A stretch of 64,000 nucleotides of DNA from Conyzicola nivalis_A (lineage in GTDB: Bacteria; Actinomycetota; Actinomycetes; Actinomycetales; Microbacteriaceae). Below are positions 35,075 through 43,146 of this stretch, piece after piece. Each line of letters begins with the position of its first letter. Positions within the stretch are counted from its first letter, which is position 1. Made by a program: the position numbers and the translations under genes. The notes beneath the pieces were generated by a model. The model was not told where the DNA came from. It searched no databases and saw nothing but the letters and a program-made list of their open reading frames with translations. Location of the stretch: NCBI RefSeq assembly GCF_040548875.1, contig NZ_JBEPSJ010000001.1, forward strand, positions 930,001 to 994,000, in the 5' to 3' direction.

Positions 35075-36211
35075 CTAGGTGCGTGCGAACGCTCCAGCGC
35101 GCAACAACGGAACCTGCACCTCGGCGGGCGACCACGAGCCGTGGTGCCCGACCATGCCGTGCCCCTTGAGAGTGCGGCTGTCGTAGTACGCGATGCCCTT
35201 GCGTGCGGCCACGAGCAGGTCGCCGATGCGCGGCAGCACCTCCGGGCGCACTTCGCCGAACCATCCGGCCCCCACCGCCTCATCGCGGGTCGCGATCCAC
35301 GACCGCTCGCCCTCGGCGGCCCGCCAGGCGGCGACTGTCGCCTCGCGCACCTCGGCGCTCGCGTCGTCCGCGAAGTGCAGCTGGAGGCAGCGCGGCTCCC
35401 CCGCCACGAAGCGCACGCCGTCGATGAGCGGCGCGCTCGAGTCGAACAGCACGTGGTTGCGCTCCGCGATGTCGAGAACGCCGTGGTCGGCGGTGATGAG
35501 CAGGCCGTCGTCGGGCCCGAGCGCGGCCAGCAGGTCGCGCACGGCGGCGTCGAGGATCTCGAGCCAGTTCGTCCACTCCCCCGATTCGGCGCCGGTCGCG
35601 TGGCCCGCGACGTCTAGCTCGGGAACGTACACGTAGGCGATGCCCGACCCGCCGGGCTCGGCGAGCCATTCGGCGGCGCGTTGTAGCCGGTCGCCGATCG
35701 ACGTCGCACCGATGTACTCGGCTCCGCGCAGCACGGCCTGGCTGAAGCCGCTGTCGCGGTAGCGCTCAGGGCCGATCGCCACGGCGGAGAGCCCACTCGC
35801 CACGGCACGCTCGAAGACGGTCGGCATCGGCTGCCACGCCGTCGGGTCGATCCTGTCGTCCCAGCCGGAGAGCTGCTTGAACACCCGGTCGTTGGCCGGG
35901 TCGAGCACCGTGTAGCCGACCATGCCGTGCTGGCCGGGCGCCTCTCCCGTGGTGAGGGTCGCGAGCGCGGCGGCGGTGGTGGTGGGAAATCCGGAGTCGA
36001 TGACGGATGACGCGGTGAGCAGCGACATCAGGGTGCGGGCGTGCCCGGCCCGCGACTTGAGAGCGGCGGCACCGAGGCCGTCGACGAGCAGAACGACGAC
36101 CCGGGAGGCACGCGGCAGACCGAGGCGATTCTGCTCGCCCGAAATTGACTGCAGACACGCCGGCATAACATCGGCGAGGCTCAGTCGGTCTGATTTCGGC
36201 GCCGGTAACAT
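35075..36211 (-). CDS. Alkaline phosphatase superfamily protein (nucleotide pyrophosphatase/phosphodiesterase-like)
   Basis: This 378-residue metal-dependent hydrolase belongs to the type-I phosphodiesterase/nucleotide pyrophosphatase group. The metal and nucleophile features are VVVLLVDGLGA (about 41-51), GFPTTTAAALATLTTG with the nucleophile Thr, the VYVPELDVAGHATG segment, TADHGV and GHGMVGHHG. The start ATG at 36211 is only 12 bp from the divergent parC ATG. The frame is open far upstream on this strand, but that is the antisense of parC. It regularly neighbours parC in actinobacteria. Substrate unknown. Confidence 0.87.
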   Translation of the reverse strand: MLPAPKSDRLSLADVMPACLQSISGEQNRLGLPRASRVVVLLVDGLGAAALKSRAGHARTLMSLLTASSVIDSGFPTTTAAALATLTTGEAPGQHGMVGYTVLDPANDRVFKQLSGWDDRIDPTAWQPMPTVFERAVASGLSAVAIGPERYRDSGFSQAVLRGAEYIGATSIGDRLQRAAEWLAEPGGSGIAYVYVPELDVAGHATGAESGEWTNWLEILDAAVRDLLAALGPDDGLLITADHGVLDIAERNHVLFDSSAPLIDGVRFVAGEPRCLQLHFADDASAEVREATVAAWRAAEGERSWIATRDEAVGAGWFGEVRPEVLPRIGDLLVAARKGIAYYDSRTLKGHGMVGHHGSWSPAEVQVPLLRAGAFART

Positions 36212-36223
36212 AGGGGCAATCTT

Positions 36224-38707
36224 ATGGCTACTCCCGTGAATCCCCCTGCCCCCGTGCCCTCCGCTACCCAGCCGGGAGAGCACATAGAAGAGGTCGACGT
36301 ATCGGCCGAGATGCAGGGGTCGTTCCTCGAGTACGCGTACTCGGTGATCTACTCGCGTGCCCTCCCCGACGCTCGTGACGGGCTCAAGCCGGTGCAGCGC
36401 CGCATCCTGTACCAGATGGCCGAGATGGGCCTGCGTCCCGACAAGGGCCACGTGAAGTCGGCCCGCGTGGTCGGCGAGGTCATGGGCAAGCTGCACCCGC
36501 ACGGCGACGCGTCGATCTACGACGCGATGGTGCGCCTCACACAGGACTTCATCCTGCGGGTGCCCCTGATCGACGGCCACGGCAACTTCGGATCGCTCGA
36601 CGACGGCCCGGCGGCACCCCGCTACACCGAGGCGCGCCTGCACGCGACGGCTCTCGCCATGACGGAGAGCCTCGACGAAGACGTCGTCAACTTCGTGCCC
36701 AACTACGACAACCAGCTCACCCAGCCCGAGGTGCTGCCGGCCGCGTTCCCCAACCTGCTGGTGAACGGCGCGAGCGGCATCGCGGTCGGCATGGCGACGA
36801 ACATGGCGCCGCACAACCTCATCGAGGTCATCGGCGCCGCACGCCACCTCCTGCACAACCCGAACGCCACCCTCGACGACCTCATGGAGTTCGTGCCCGG
36901 CCCCGACCTGCCCACCGGCGGCACGATCAGCGGGCTCGCCGGCATCAAGGACGCCTACGCCACCGGCCGCGGTGCGTTCAAGACGCGCGCAAAGGTCACG
37001 ACCGAGAGCATCTCGGCCCGCAAGACCGGGCTCGTGGTCACCGAACTGCCGTACATGGTCGGCGCCGAGAAGGTCATCGAGAAGATCAAGGACGGCGTCA
37101 ACAACAAGAAGCTGAGCGGCATCTCGGATGTCACGGACCTCACCGACCGCAAACACGGACTGCGACTCGTGGTGGGCATCAAGACCGGCTTCAGCCCCGA
37201 CGCCGTGCTCGAGCAGCTCTACCGCTACACCCCGCTCGAAGACAGCTTCAACATCAACAACGTCGCGCTGGTCAACGGCGGGCCGCAGACCCTCGGACTG
37301 CGCGAGCTGCTGCAGGTCTACGTCGACCACCGCCTCGACGTCGTCACAAGGCGCAGCCGCTACCGGCTCGCCCGCCGGCTGGAACGCCTGCACCTCGTCG
37401 AGGGACTCCTCATCGCGATCCTCGACATCGACGAGGTCATCCAGGTCATCCGCCAGAGCGACGACTCCGAGGCCGCCCGTGCGCGACTGCGCACCGTGTT
37501 CGACCTGAGCGAGCTGCAGGCCGAGTACATCCTCGAGCTGCGACTGCGCCGCCTGACGAAGTTCAGCCGCATCGAGCTCGAGAACGAGAAGAACCAGCTG
37601 CTGAGCGAGATCGCCGAGCTCGAGGCGCTGCTCACGAGCCCCGCCCGCCTGCGTGACCTCGTCTCGAGCGAGCTGGAGGACATCTCCGACCGCTTCGGCA
37701 CCCCGCGCCGCACCCTGCTGACCGAGGCCCGGCCGTCGATCGCCACGTCCGCCTCGTCGCGCAAGAACGCGCCCGTGCTCGAGATCGCCGACACCGCATG
37801 CCGCGTCTACCTCTCCACCACAGGTCGCGCCATCCGTGTCGACATCGCCGAGCCGGTCGACGGCGAGGAGGCCTCCACCCCGCTCGTGCGCCGACGCACG
37901 AAGCACGACGCCATCCGCTCGAGCGTCGTCACCACCGCCCGGTCGGAGATCGGCGCGGTCACGAACCTCGGCCGTCTCATCCGATTCACGGCCGTCGACC
38001 TGCCCAACGTGCCGACGAACTCGATCCAGCTCGCCGCGGGCGCGCGCATCGGCGACTACCTCGCCATGGTCAACAAGAAGGAGCGCGTGCTCGGCCTGGT
38101 CTCGCTCGACTCAGACCAGCCGATCGTGCTCGGAACCAGGCAGGGTGTCGTCAAGCGTGTCGCGACCGGCGCCTACCCGAACAAGCCCGAGTTCGAGATC
38201 ATCGCGTTGAAGTCCGGCGACGAGGTCGTCGGTGTCTCACAGGGCCCCGACGGTGACGAGCTCGTGTTCGTGACCTCCGACGCGCAGCTTCTGCACTTCG
38301 CGGCATCCGCAGTCCGCCCCCAGGGTGCGGCCGCGGGCGGTGTCGCGGGGATAAACCTCGGCGCGAAGGCCTCGGCCATCTTCTTCGGCGCCGTCGACCC
38401 GGCGGGCGAGGTCGTCGTCGCCACCGTGTCGAGCTCGAGTGACGCCCTGCCGGGCGTCGACCCGGGTCGGGCGAAGGTGTCGCTGCTCGGCGAGTTCCCC
38501 GGCAAGGGGCGCGCGACGGGCGGCGTGCGCGCGCACTCGTTCCTCAAGGGCGAAGACGTGCTGGCACTGGCCTGGGCCGGACCGGCTCCCTCGCACGCCG
38601 TCGGACCCGACGGCTCGGTGCGGCAGCTCCCCGACGCCGGAGCGAAGCGGGACGCCTCCGGTCTGCCGCTCGACGCGATCGTCGGCTCGATCGGCACCTC
38701 GATCTAG
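36224..38707 (+). CDS. parC: DNA topoisomerase IV subunit A (ParC, GyrA-like)
   Basis: This is the DNA cleavage/religation subunit of the second type IIA topoisomerase, 827 residues. The catalytic Tyr134 lies in APRYTEARL. The quinolone-resistance region HGDASIYDAMVRL is present, as are the winged helix, tower and coiled-coil gate (about 350-500) and the six-bladed C-terminal beta-pinwheel. The opening EMQGSFLEYAYSVIYSRALPDARDGLKP is the actinobacterial ParC form rather than GyrA. The partner parE is 1 kb away on the opposite strand, convergent. The 12-bp gap to the divergent phosphatase gene leaves no room for a normal promoter, so its promoter must lie inside that gene. Confidence 0.93.
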   Translation: MATPVNPPAPVPSATQPGEHIEEVDVSAEMQGSFLEYAYSVIYSRALPDARDGLKPVQRRILYQMAEMGLRPDKGHVKSARVVGEVMGKLHPHGDASIYDAMVRLTQDFILRVPLIDGHGNFGSLDDGPAAPRYTEARLHATALAMTESLDEDVVNFVPNYDNQLTQPEVLPAAFPNLLVNGASGIAVGMATNMAPHNLIEVIGAARHLLHNPNATLDDLMEFVPGPDLPTGGTISGLAGIKDAYATGRGAFKTRAKVTTESISARKTGLVVTELPYMVGAEKVIEKIKDGVNNKKLSGISDVTDLTDRKHGLRLVVGIKTGFSPDAVLEQLYRYTPLEDSFNINNVALVNGGPQTLGLRELLQVYVDHRLDVVTRRSRYRLARRLERLHLVEGLLIAILDIDEVIQVIRQSDDSEAARARLRTVFDLSELQAEYILELRLRRLTKFSRIELENEKNQLLSEIAELEALLTSPARLRDLVSSELEDISDRFGTPRRTLLTEARPSIATSASSRKNAPVLEIADTACRVYLSTTGRAIRVDIAEPVDGEEASTPLVRRRTKHDAIRSSVVTTARSEIGAVTNLGRLIRFTAVDLPNVPTNSIQLAAGARIGDYLAMVNKKERVLGLVSLDSDQPIVLGTRQGVVKRVATGAYPNKPEFEIIALKSGDEVVGVSQGPDGDELVFVTSDAQLLHFAASAVRPQGAAAGGVAGINLGAKASAIFFGAVDPAGEVVVATVSSSSDALPGVDPGRAKVSLLGEFPGKGRATGGVRAHSFLKGEDVLALAWAGPAPSHAVGPDGSVRQLPDAGAKRDASGLPLDAIVGSIGTSI

Positions 38708-38734
38708 CGGATCGCGCTCGCGCCGGCCACTCGG

Positions 38735-38798
38735 TGTTCGCGCGGCTCGATGGTCGCGTGGCTCAGCGGTCGCGCGGCTCAGTGGTCGCGCGGTCGAC
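38735..38798. repeat. Four tandem copies of a 16-bp unit after parC
   Basis: Four consecutive 16-bp units with consensus tggtcgcgcggctcag (the last degenerate) lie at 38735-38798. The length and the ggctcag core resemble the 16-bp repeat at 5098-5145. Confidence 0.8.
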
Positions 38799-38807
38799 AG
38801 TCACGAA

Positions 38808-38829
38808 CGCGCCCGGATGTTCGGGCGCG
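38808..38829. terminator. Hairpin between parC and the ankyrin gene
   Basis: An 8-bp perfect stem CGCGCCCG / CGGGCGCG with loop gatgtt follows the 16-bp repeats in the gap between convergent genes. There is no good T run, so termination is plausible but unproven. Confidence 0.5.
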
Positions 38830-38879
38830 CGAGTGAAATTCGGCCGCGCGAGCAGTTACGACCGGGGTGCACAGCGCAG

Positions 38880-39320
38880 TCAGTTCGCGCCCCGCTGGTG
38901 CGTCTCGATGAGTGCGCGCATGCGCGGCAGGCCGAACTGGTCGGCGATCTCGACTCCCGTGGGGCTGCCGATTCCGGGGTCGGCCCCCGCGTCGAGCAGC
39001 TCGCGCAGGATGTCCTCGTCGTCGCGGAACACCGCACACGCGACCGCGGTCTGCCCCATGGCGTTGACGACGGCCGTGTCGGCGCCGCGGCGCAGCAGCT
39101 CGACCACCGTCTCCCTGTTCTGCTGGTAGGCGGCGACGATCAGCAGCGTGTCGCCGCGGCCGTTGCGGGTGTCGACGGGGACGCCCGCGTCGATCATCTC
39201 GCCGAGCGGGCCGGTGAGGCCCCGGCGCGCCAGATCGAACACGCCCTCGACGACCTGAGCGCTCACGCCGTCGACCATGGGTTCGGATCCGTTGTTCCCT
39301 GACGGGTCGGTCTCGGTCAC
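38880..39320 (-). CDS. Ankyrin repeat protein
   Basis: This 146-residue protein consists of about three to four ankyrin repeats (helix-turn-helix units such as RGDTLLIVAAYQQNRETVVELLRRGAD, residues about 55-81, and the following unit from about 88). It has no signal peptide. Ankyrin repeats mediate protein-protein contact. Its start overlaps the upstream gene's stop by 4 bp. It lies between parC and parE; a functional link to topoisomerase IV is not established. Confidence 0.88.
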   Translation of the reverse strand: MTETDPSGNNGSEPMVDGVSAQVVEGVFDLARRGLTGPLGEMIDAGVPVDTRNGRGDTLLIVAAYQQNRETVVELLRRGADTAVVNAMGQTAVACAVFRDDEDILRELLDAGADPGIGSPTGVEIADQFGLPRMRALIETHQRGAN

Positions 39321-39727
39321 TCGCCGTCTCGCTCTTCCGGGGTGTAGGCGTCGACGCGGATGCGCAGACCCGCCCGGGCGATCAGCACCGCGTCGCGCGG
39401 CTCGATCTCGAAGACGAAGGCGTTGGGCCGGGCGTTCAGCGATACGGAGAAACTGCCGTACACGCGGCCCTCGATCGGCTCATCCGCCATGCGCTCGAGC
39501 ACGGGCCGCAGCAGCGCGAGGTGCGGCTCGAGCAGCTCGCTGTCGCCGTCGACGGGGGCGTCGTAGTGCCACTGCGAGATCTCGCGCAGTGGCCCGGTGG
39601 GGTCGAAGTCGTGCACCGGGGACCCGATCGGCGCCCAGCGGCTGGCCTCGACTCCGGCGTGCTCGTTCAGCTGCTCGAGACTGTGGCTGGTGGTCGCGAT
39701 GTTGATGCTCGCCCGGAAGATGCTCAT
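39317..39727 (-). CDS. Hypothetical protein, possibly DUF4279-like
   Basis: This 136-residue soluble protein begins MSIFRASINIATTSHSLEQL and ends in an Arg/Asp/Glu-rich tail. Its pattern (a beta-strand, a helix, the QWHYDAPVDGDSELLEPHL stretch, then FVFEIEPRDAVLIARAGL) resembles the DUF4279 family, but I am not sure. It overlaps the ankyrin gene by 4 bp and lies 40 bp downstream of parE, so the three may be one transcript. Function unknown. Confidence 0.65.
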   Translation of the reverse strand: MSIFRASINIATTSHSLEQLNEHAGVEASRWAPIGSPVHDFDPTGPLREISQWHYDAPVDGDSELLEPHLALLRPVLERMADEPIEGRVYGSFSVSLNARPNAFVFEIEPRDAVLIARAGLRIRVDAYTPEERDGE

Positions 39728-39767
39728 GCCCTAATCCTCCCGCACGGCTGCCCCGCGAGCGACACGG

Positions 39768-41855
39768 CTAGACGTCGATGCGGTCGCGGTTGAGGCCCTC
39801 GCCGGCGATGATGAACTCCTTGCGCGGCGCGACCTCGTTGCCCATCAGCAGTTCGAAGACCCGCGAGGCCTCCTCGGCGGCCTCCGCGTCGACGACGGTG
39901 ACGCGGCGCAGGGTGCGGTAGCGGCGGTCCATGGTGGTCTCCGACAGCTGGTCGGCGTCCATCTCTCCGAGTCCCTTGTAGCGCTGGATCGGGTCCTGAT
40001 AGCGCTTGTTCGACTTCTTGAGTCCGGCGAGAACCACCTCCAGTTCCTTCTCGGAGTAGGTGTAGATCGTCTCGTTCGGCTTCGATCCCGGGTTCATCAC
40101 GATGACCCGGTGCAGCGGGGGCACGGCCGCGTACACGCGTCCCGCCTCGATCATGGGGCGCATGTAGCGGAAGAAGAGTGTGAGCAGCAGGGTGCGGATG
40201 TGCGCGCCGTCGACGTCGGCGTCGCTCATGATGATGACCTTGCCGTAGCGGGCCTGCTCGAGGTCGAAGGTGCGGCCGGAGCCGGCGCCGATGACCTGGA
40301 TGATCGACGCGCACTCCGCATTCGACAGCATGTCGGAGACCGAGGCCTTCTGCACGTTGAGGATCTTGCCGCGGATGGGCAGCAGCGCCTGGTACTCGCT
40401 GTCGCGGGCGAGCTTGGCCGTTCCGAGGGCCGAGTCGCCCTCCACGATCATGAGCTCGCTGTTGAGCACGTCGTTGGAGCGGCAGTCGACGAGCTTCGCC
40501 GGCAGCGACGAACTCTCGAGCGCGTTCTTGCGACGCTGCGTCTCCTTGTGGGTGCGAGCCGAGATCCGCGACTTCATCTCGGCGACGATCTTGTCGAGCA
40601 CGAGCGACGACTGCGCCTTGTCGTCGCGTTTGGTCGACGAGAAACGCTCGTTCATGGCCTTCGCGACGACGTTGGCGACGATGTTGCGCACGGCGGGCGT
40701 GCCGAGGATCTCCTTCGTCTGGCCCTCGAACTGCGGTTCGGGCAGACGCACGTTGAGCACGGCGGTGAGCCCGGCGAGGATGTCGTCCTTCTCCAGCTTG
40801 TCGTTGCCGACCTTGAGCCGGCGGGCGTTGAGCTCGACCTGCTGGCGCAGGAACTTCATCAGCCCGGCCTCGAAGCCGGCCTGGTGGGTTCCGCCCTTGG
40901 GGGTGGCGATGATGTTCACGAAGCTGCGGAAAACGGTCTCGTACCCGGTTCCCCAGCGCAGCGCGATGTCCACCTCGACGTCGCGGGTCAGCTCGGTCGG
41001 CACCATAGCGCCGGTCTGCTGCAGCACGGGCACGGTCTCGGTGAAGGTGCCGGCGCCCTGCAGCCGCCAGGTGTCGGTCAGCGGCGCATCCGTCGACAGG
41101 AAGTCGACGAACTCGGAGATCCCGCCCGCGTAGCGGTAGGTCTCGTGGGTGGGCGTCTCCCCGCGCTCGTCGCTGATATCGATGCCGAGGCCCGGCACCA
41201 GGAAGGCGGTCTGCCGCGCGCGGCCGGTGAGCTCGTCGGTCTGGAATGCGGCGCCCTTGGTGAAGATCTGCGGGTCGGCCCAGTAGCGCACGCGTGTGCC
41301 GGTGACGCCCTTTTTCACCTTGCCGACGATGCGAAGCTCGCTGCCCGAGACGAAGGGGGTGAACGGCGACTCGGGGTCGGGGCCGTCGACGTCGGCGAAG
41401 TTTCCCGGCTCGCCGCGGTGGAACGACATCGCGTACGTCTTGCCGTCGCGGTCGACCTCGACGTCGAGGCGGGCCGACAGGGCGTTGACGACGGATGCGC
41501 CCACACCGTGCAGTCCGCCGGATGCCGCGTAGGAACCCGAACCGAACTTGCCTCCCGCGTGCAGCTTCGTGAAGACGACTTCGACGCCGCTCAGCCCGGT
41601 CTTGGGCTCGATGTCGACGGGAACACCACGCGCACGGTCGCGCACCTCGACGCTGTCGTCCTTGTGCAGAATGACGCTGATCTCGTCGCCGTGGCCGCCG
41701 AGGGCCTCGTCGACGGAGTTGTCGATGATCTCCCACAGGCAGTGCATCAGACCGCGGGAGTCGGTGGAGCCGATGTACATACCCGGGCGCTTGCGTACGG
41801 CCTCGAGCCCCTCGAGAACGGAGAGGTGTCTCGCCGAGTAGTCCGAACCCGCCAC
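39768..41855 (-). CDS. parE: DNA topoisomerase IV subunit B (ParE, GyrB-like)
   Basis: This is the ATPase subunit of topoisomerase IV, 695 residues. The GHKL fold shows WEIIDNSVDEALGG (Bergerat N-box, about 42-55), the GLHGVGASVVNALS loop, and the TOPRIM domain with EGDSALG and SDADVDGAHIRTLL. The conserved QRYKGLGEMDADQL is present in the C-terminus. The GTG start has a GGAG site. It is convergent with parC, not in an operon with it. Confidence 0.94.
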   Translation of the reverse strand: MAGSDYSARHLSVLEGLEAVRKRPGMYIGSTDSRGLMHCLWEIIDNSVDEALGGHGDEISVILHKDDSVEVRDRARGVPVDIEPKTGLSGVEVVFTKLHAGGKFGSGSYAASGGLHGVGASVVNALSARLDVEVDRDGKTYAMSFHRGEPGNFADVDGPDPESPFTPFVSGSELRIVGKVKKGVTGTRVRYWADPQIFTKGAAFQTDELTGRARQTAFLVPGLGIDISDERGETPTHETYRYAGGISEFVDFLSTDAPLTDTWRLQGAGTFTETVPVLQQTGAMVPTELTRDVEVDIALRWGTGYETVFRSFVNIIATPKGGTHQAGFEAGLMKFLRQQVELNARRLKVGNDKLEKDDILAGLTAVLNVRLPEPQFEGQTKEILGTPAVRNIVANVVAKAMNERFSSTKRDDKAQSSLVLDKIVAEMKSRISARTHKETQRRKNALESSSLPAKLVDCRSNDVLNSELMIVEGDSALGTAKLARDSEYQALLPIRGKILNVQKASVSDMLSNAECASIIQVIGAGSGRTFDLEQARYGKVIIMSDADVDGAHIRTLLLTLFFRYMRPMIEAGRVYAAVPPLHRVIVMNPGSKPNETIYTYSEKELEVVLAGLKKSNKRYQDPIQRYKGLGEMDADQLSETTMDRRYRTLRRVTVVDAEAAEEASRVFELLMGNEVAPRKEFIIAGEGLNRDRIDV

Positions 41856-42090
41856 GGGATCTCCTTATTGATTGTGCAGTGCGGCACTCGGGAACAAACC
41901 GGCCCCGGGCCGTCGTTAAGCCTAGTGAATCATCGACCGGCGGGTCGGCTTCGACACCCTCGCACCGTGCGAGGCTGGGAAACCGGTACGCGTTCAGCGA
42001 AATAGCCGGTAAATGTCGCACCGTCGTAACGGCGGCGTGCTTGGATAGACACACGGAATTAGTTCGTGATTACGCCCGAAGGAGCAACAC
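41856..42090. other. Divergent promoter region of parE and the alanine racemase operon
   Basis: This 235-bp gap holds the start signals of parE (minus) and of the DUF7455-alr genes (plus). A good ribosome site AAGGAG sits 9 bp before the ATG at 42091. No other gene or strong structure was seen. Confidence 0.4.
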
Positions 42091-42321
42091 ATGTCTCAGA
42101 TCGCCACAGAGAACAACGTCGAGCCCCAGTCTGCGTACACGCTCACGGCACTCGACCGTTGTGACAGCTGCGGCGCGCAGGCGTACGTGCGCGTCACGAT
42201 GCAGAGCGGAGAGCTTCTGTTCTGCGCCCACCACGGTGCGGAGTTCAAGGAGAAGCTGTCGGCTACCGCCCTCCACTGGCACGACGAGTCCAGCCGTCTC
42301 GTCGACGCGGCCCGCAACTAG
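42091..42321 (+). CDS. DUF7455-like small CxxC protein
   Basis: This 76-residue protein resembles the small actinobacterial DUF7455 family. It has a zinc-type CDSCG pair (about 24-28) and a second CAHH pair (about 47-50). Function unknown. A strong AAGGAG site supports the start. It is the first gene ahead of the alanine racemase pair. Its TAG stop is in the same reading frame as the next gene, 27 bp before the likely start there. Confidence 0.8.
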   Translation: MSQIATENNVEPQSAYTLTALDRCDSCGAQAYVRVTMQSGELLFCAHHGAEFKEKLSATALHWHDESSRLVDAARN

Positions 42322-42348
42322 CCGCCACTGCCGCGCGAAAGACGATTC

Positions 42349-43146
42349 ATTAGCGGAGCCAGGCGCACGGCGAGCATCGATCTCGACGCGCTGAGCCGCA
42401 ACGTAGAACTTCTCTCCGACGCCCTCGGTGTCGACCGTCCACTGGTCGACCTGAGGGCGTCGGCGTATGGCCACGGCCTGCTGCCCGTCGCTTTGGCGAG
42501 CGAGGCCGCCGGCGCCGCCGCGTTGCGGGTGTCGAGCCTGGCCGAGGCCGTCGCACTGCGCGACGGCGGAGTGACGCTCGAACTGCTCTCCCCCGTCGCG
42601 GCTTCCGACTCGGCGCTCGCCTCAGGCCGCGACATCCGCCCTCTCGACGAGTCCTTCGAGGCGCAGGACGCAGCCGCTCGCCGCGATCTCGGCGCCGGCG
42701 TCTACGGACTGGCCGCACCGGCGGGGCTCGCGACCGCCCCCGTGATGACCCTCGCGGCCGAAGTCATAGCCGTCAAGAGCGTGGACGCGGGCACGGGAGT
42801 CTCGTACGGCTACACCTACCGCGCACCGCGCACCACCACGATCGCCCTCGTCTCGATCGGCTACGCCGACGGGGTTCCGCGACTCGCATCGAACACGACC
42901 ACCGCCACGATCGCCGGCGTCGCCCACCCGGTGGTCGGGCGCATCGCCATGGACCAGCTCGTACTCGACATCGGGGCGGCCGGGGCGGCACCGGGAGACA
43001 CGGTGACGATCTTCGGCGACGCCGCCGCTGGCGCCGCCACCGCCGTCGAGTGGGCGCTGCGCACGCGCCGGCTTCCCGGCAATCTGACGGCGGGACTCGG
43101 TCGCCGTGTCGAACGGGTCTTCCTCCGGGGCGGAGTGACACCGTGA
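42349..43146 (+). CDS. Alanine racemase-like protein, barrel-deleted, C-terminal catalytic domain retained
   Basis: This protein of about 265 residues keeps the first strands of the alanine racemase barrel (TASIDLDALSRNVELL), but the PLP-binding lysine is Arg36 (LRASAYGHG). About 150 residues of the barrel are missing. The C-terminal domain is intact, with the catalytic Tyr153 (GVSYGYTY), GYADGVPR and Met201-Asp202 (IAMDQL). It cannot bind PLP by itself in the normal way. No ATG, GTG or TTG precedes the conserved region: the best start is ATT at 42349 (GAAAGA site 6 bp upstream); CTG at 42328 or readthrough of the DUF7455 stop are alternatives. It overlaps the next gene by GTGA. Confidence 0.75.
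   Translation: MSGARRTASIDLDALSRNVELLSDALGVDRPLVDLRASAYGHGLLPVALASEAAGAAALRVSSLAEAVALRDGGVTLELLSPVAASDSALASGRDIRPLDESFEAQDAAARRDLGAGVYGLAAPAGLATAPVMTLAAEVIAVKSVDAGTGVSYGYTYRAPRTTTIALVSIGYADGVPRLASNTTTATIAGVAHPVVGRIAMDQLVLDIGAAGAAPGDTVTIFGDAAAGAATAVEWALRTRRLPGNLTAGLGRRVERVFLRGGVTP

Noticed and set aside
36212..37906. Large minus-strand extension of the phosphodiesterase frame (943 residues in total)
   Set aside because: The extra part is antisense to parC; the real domain begins at 36211 with MLPAPKSDR.
36224..38707. Calling this gene gyrA
   Set aside because: Its N-terminus, the nearby phosphodiesterase and the parE-type partner match the actinobacterial topoisomerase IV subunit A; gyrA normally lies beside gyrB near the origin.
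42493..43146. A 217-residue protein starting at TTG 42493
   Set aside because: This start would cut off the conserved alanine-racemase N-terminus that is clearly encoded in the same frame from about 42364.
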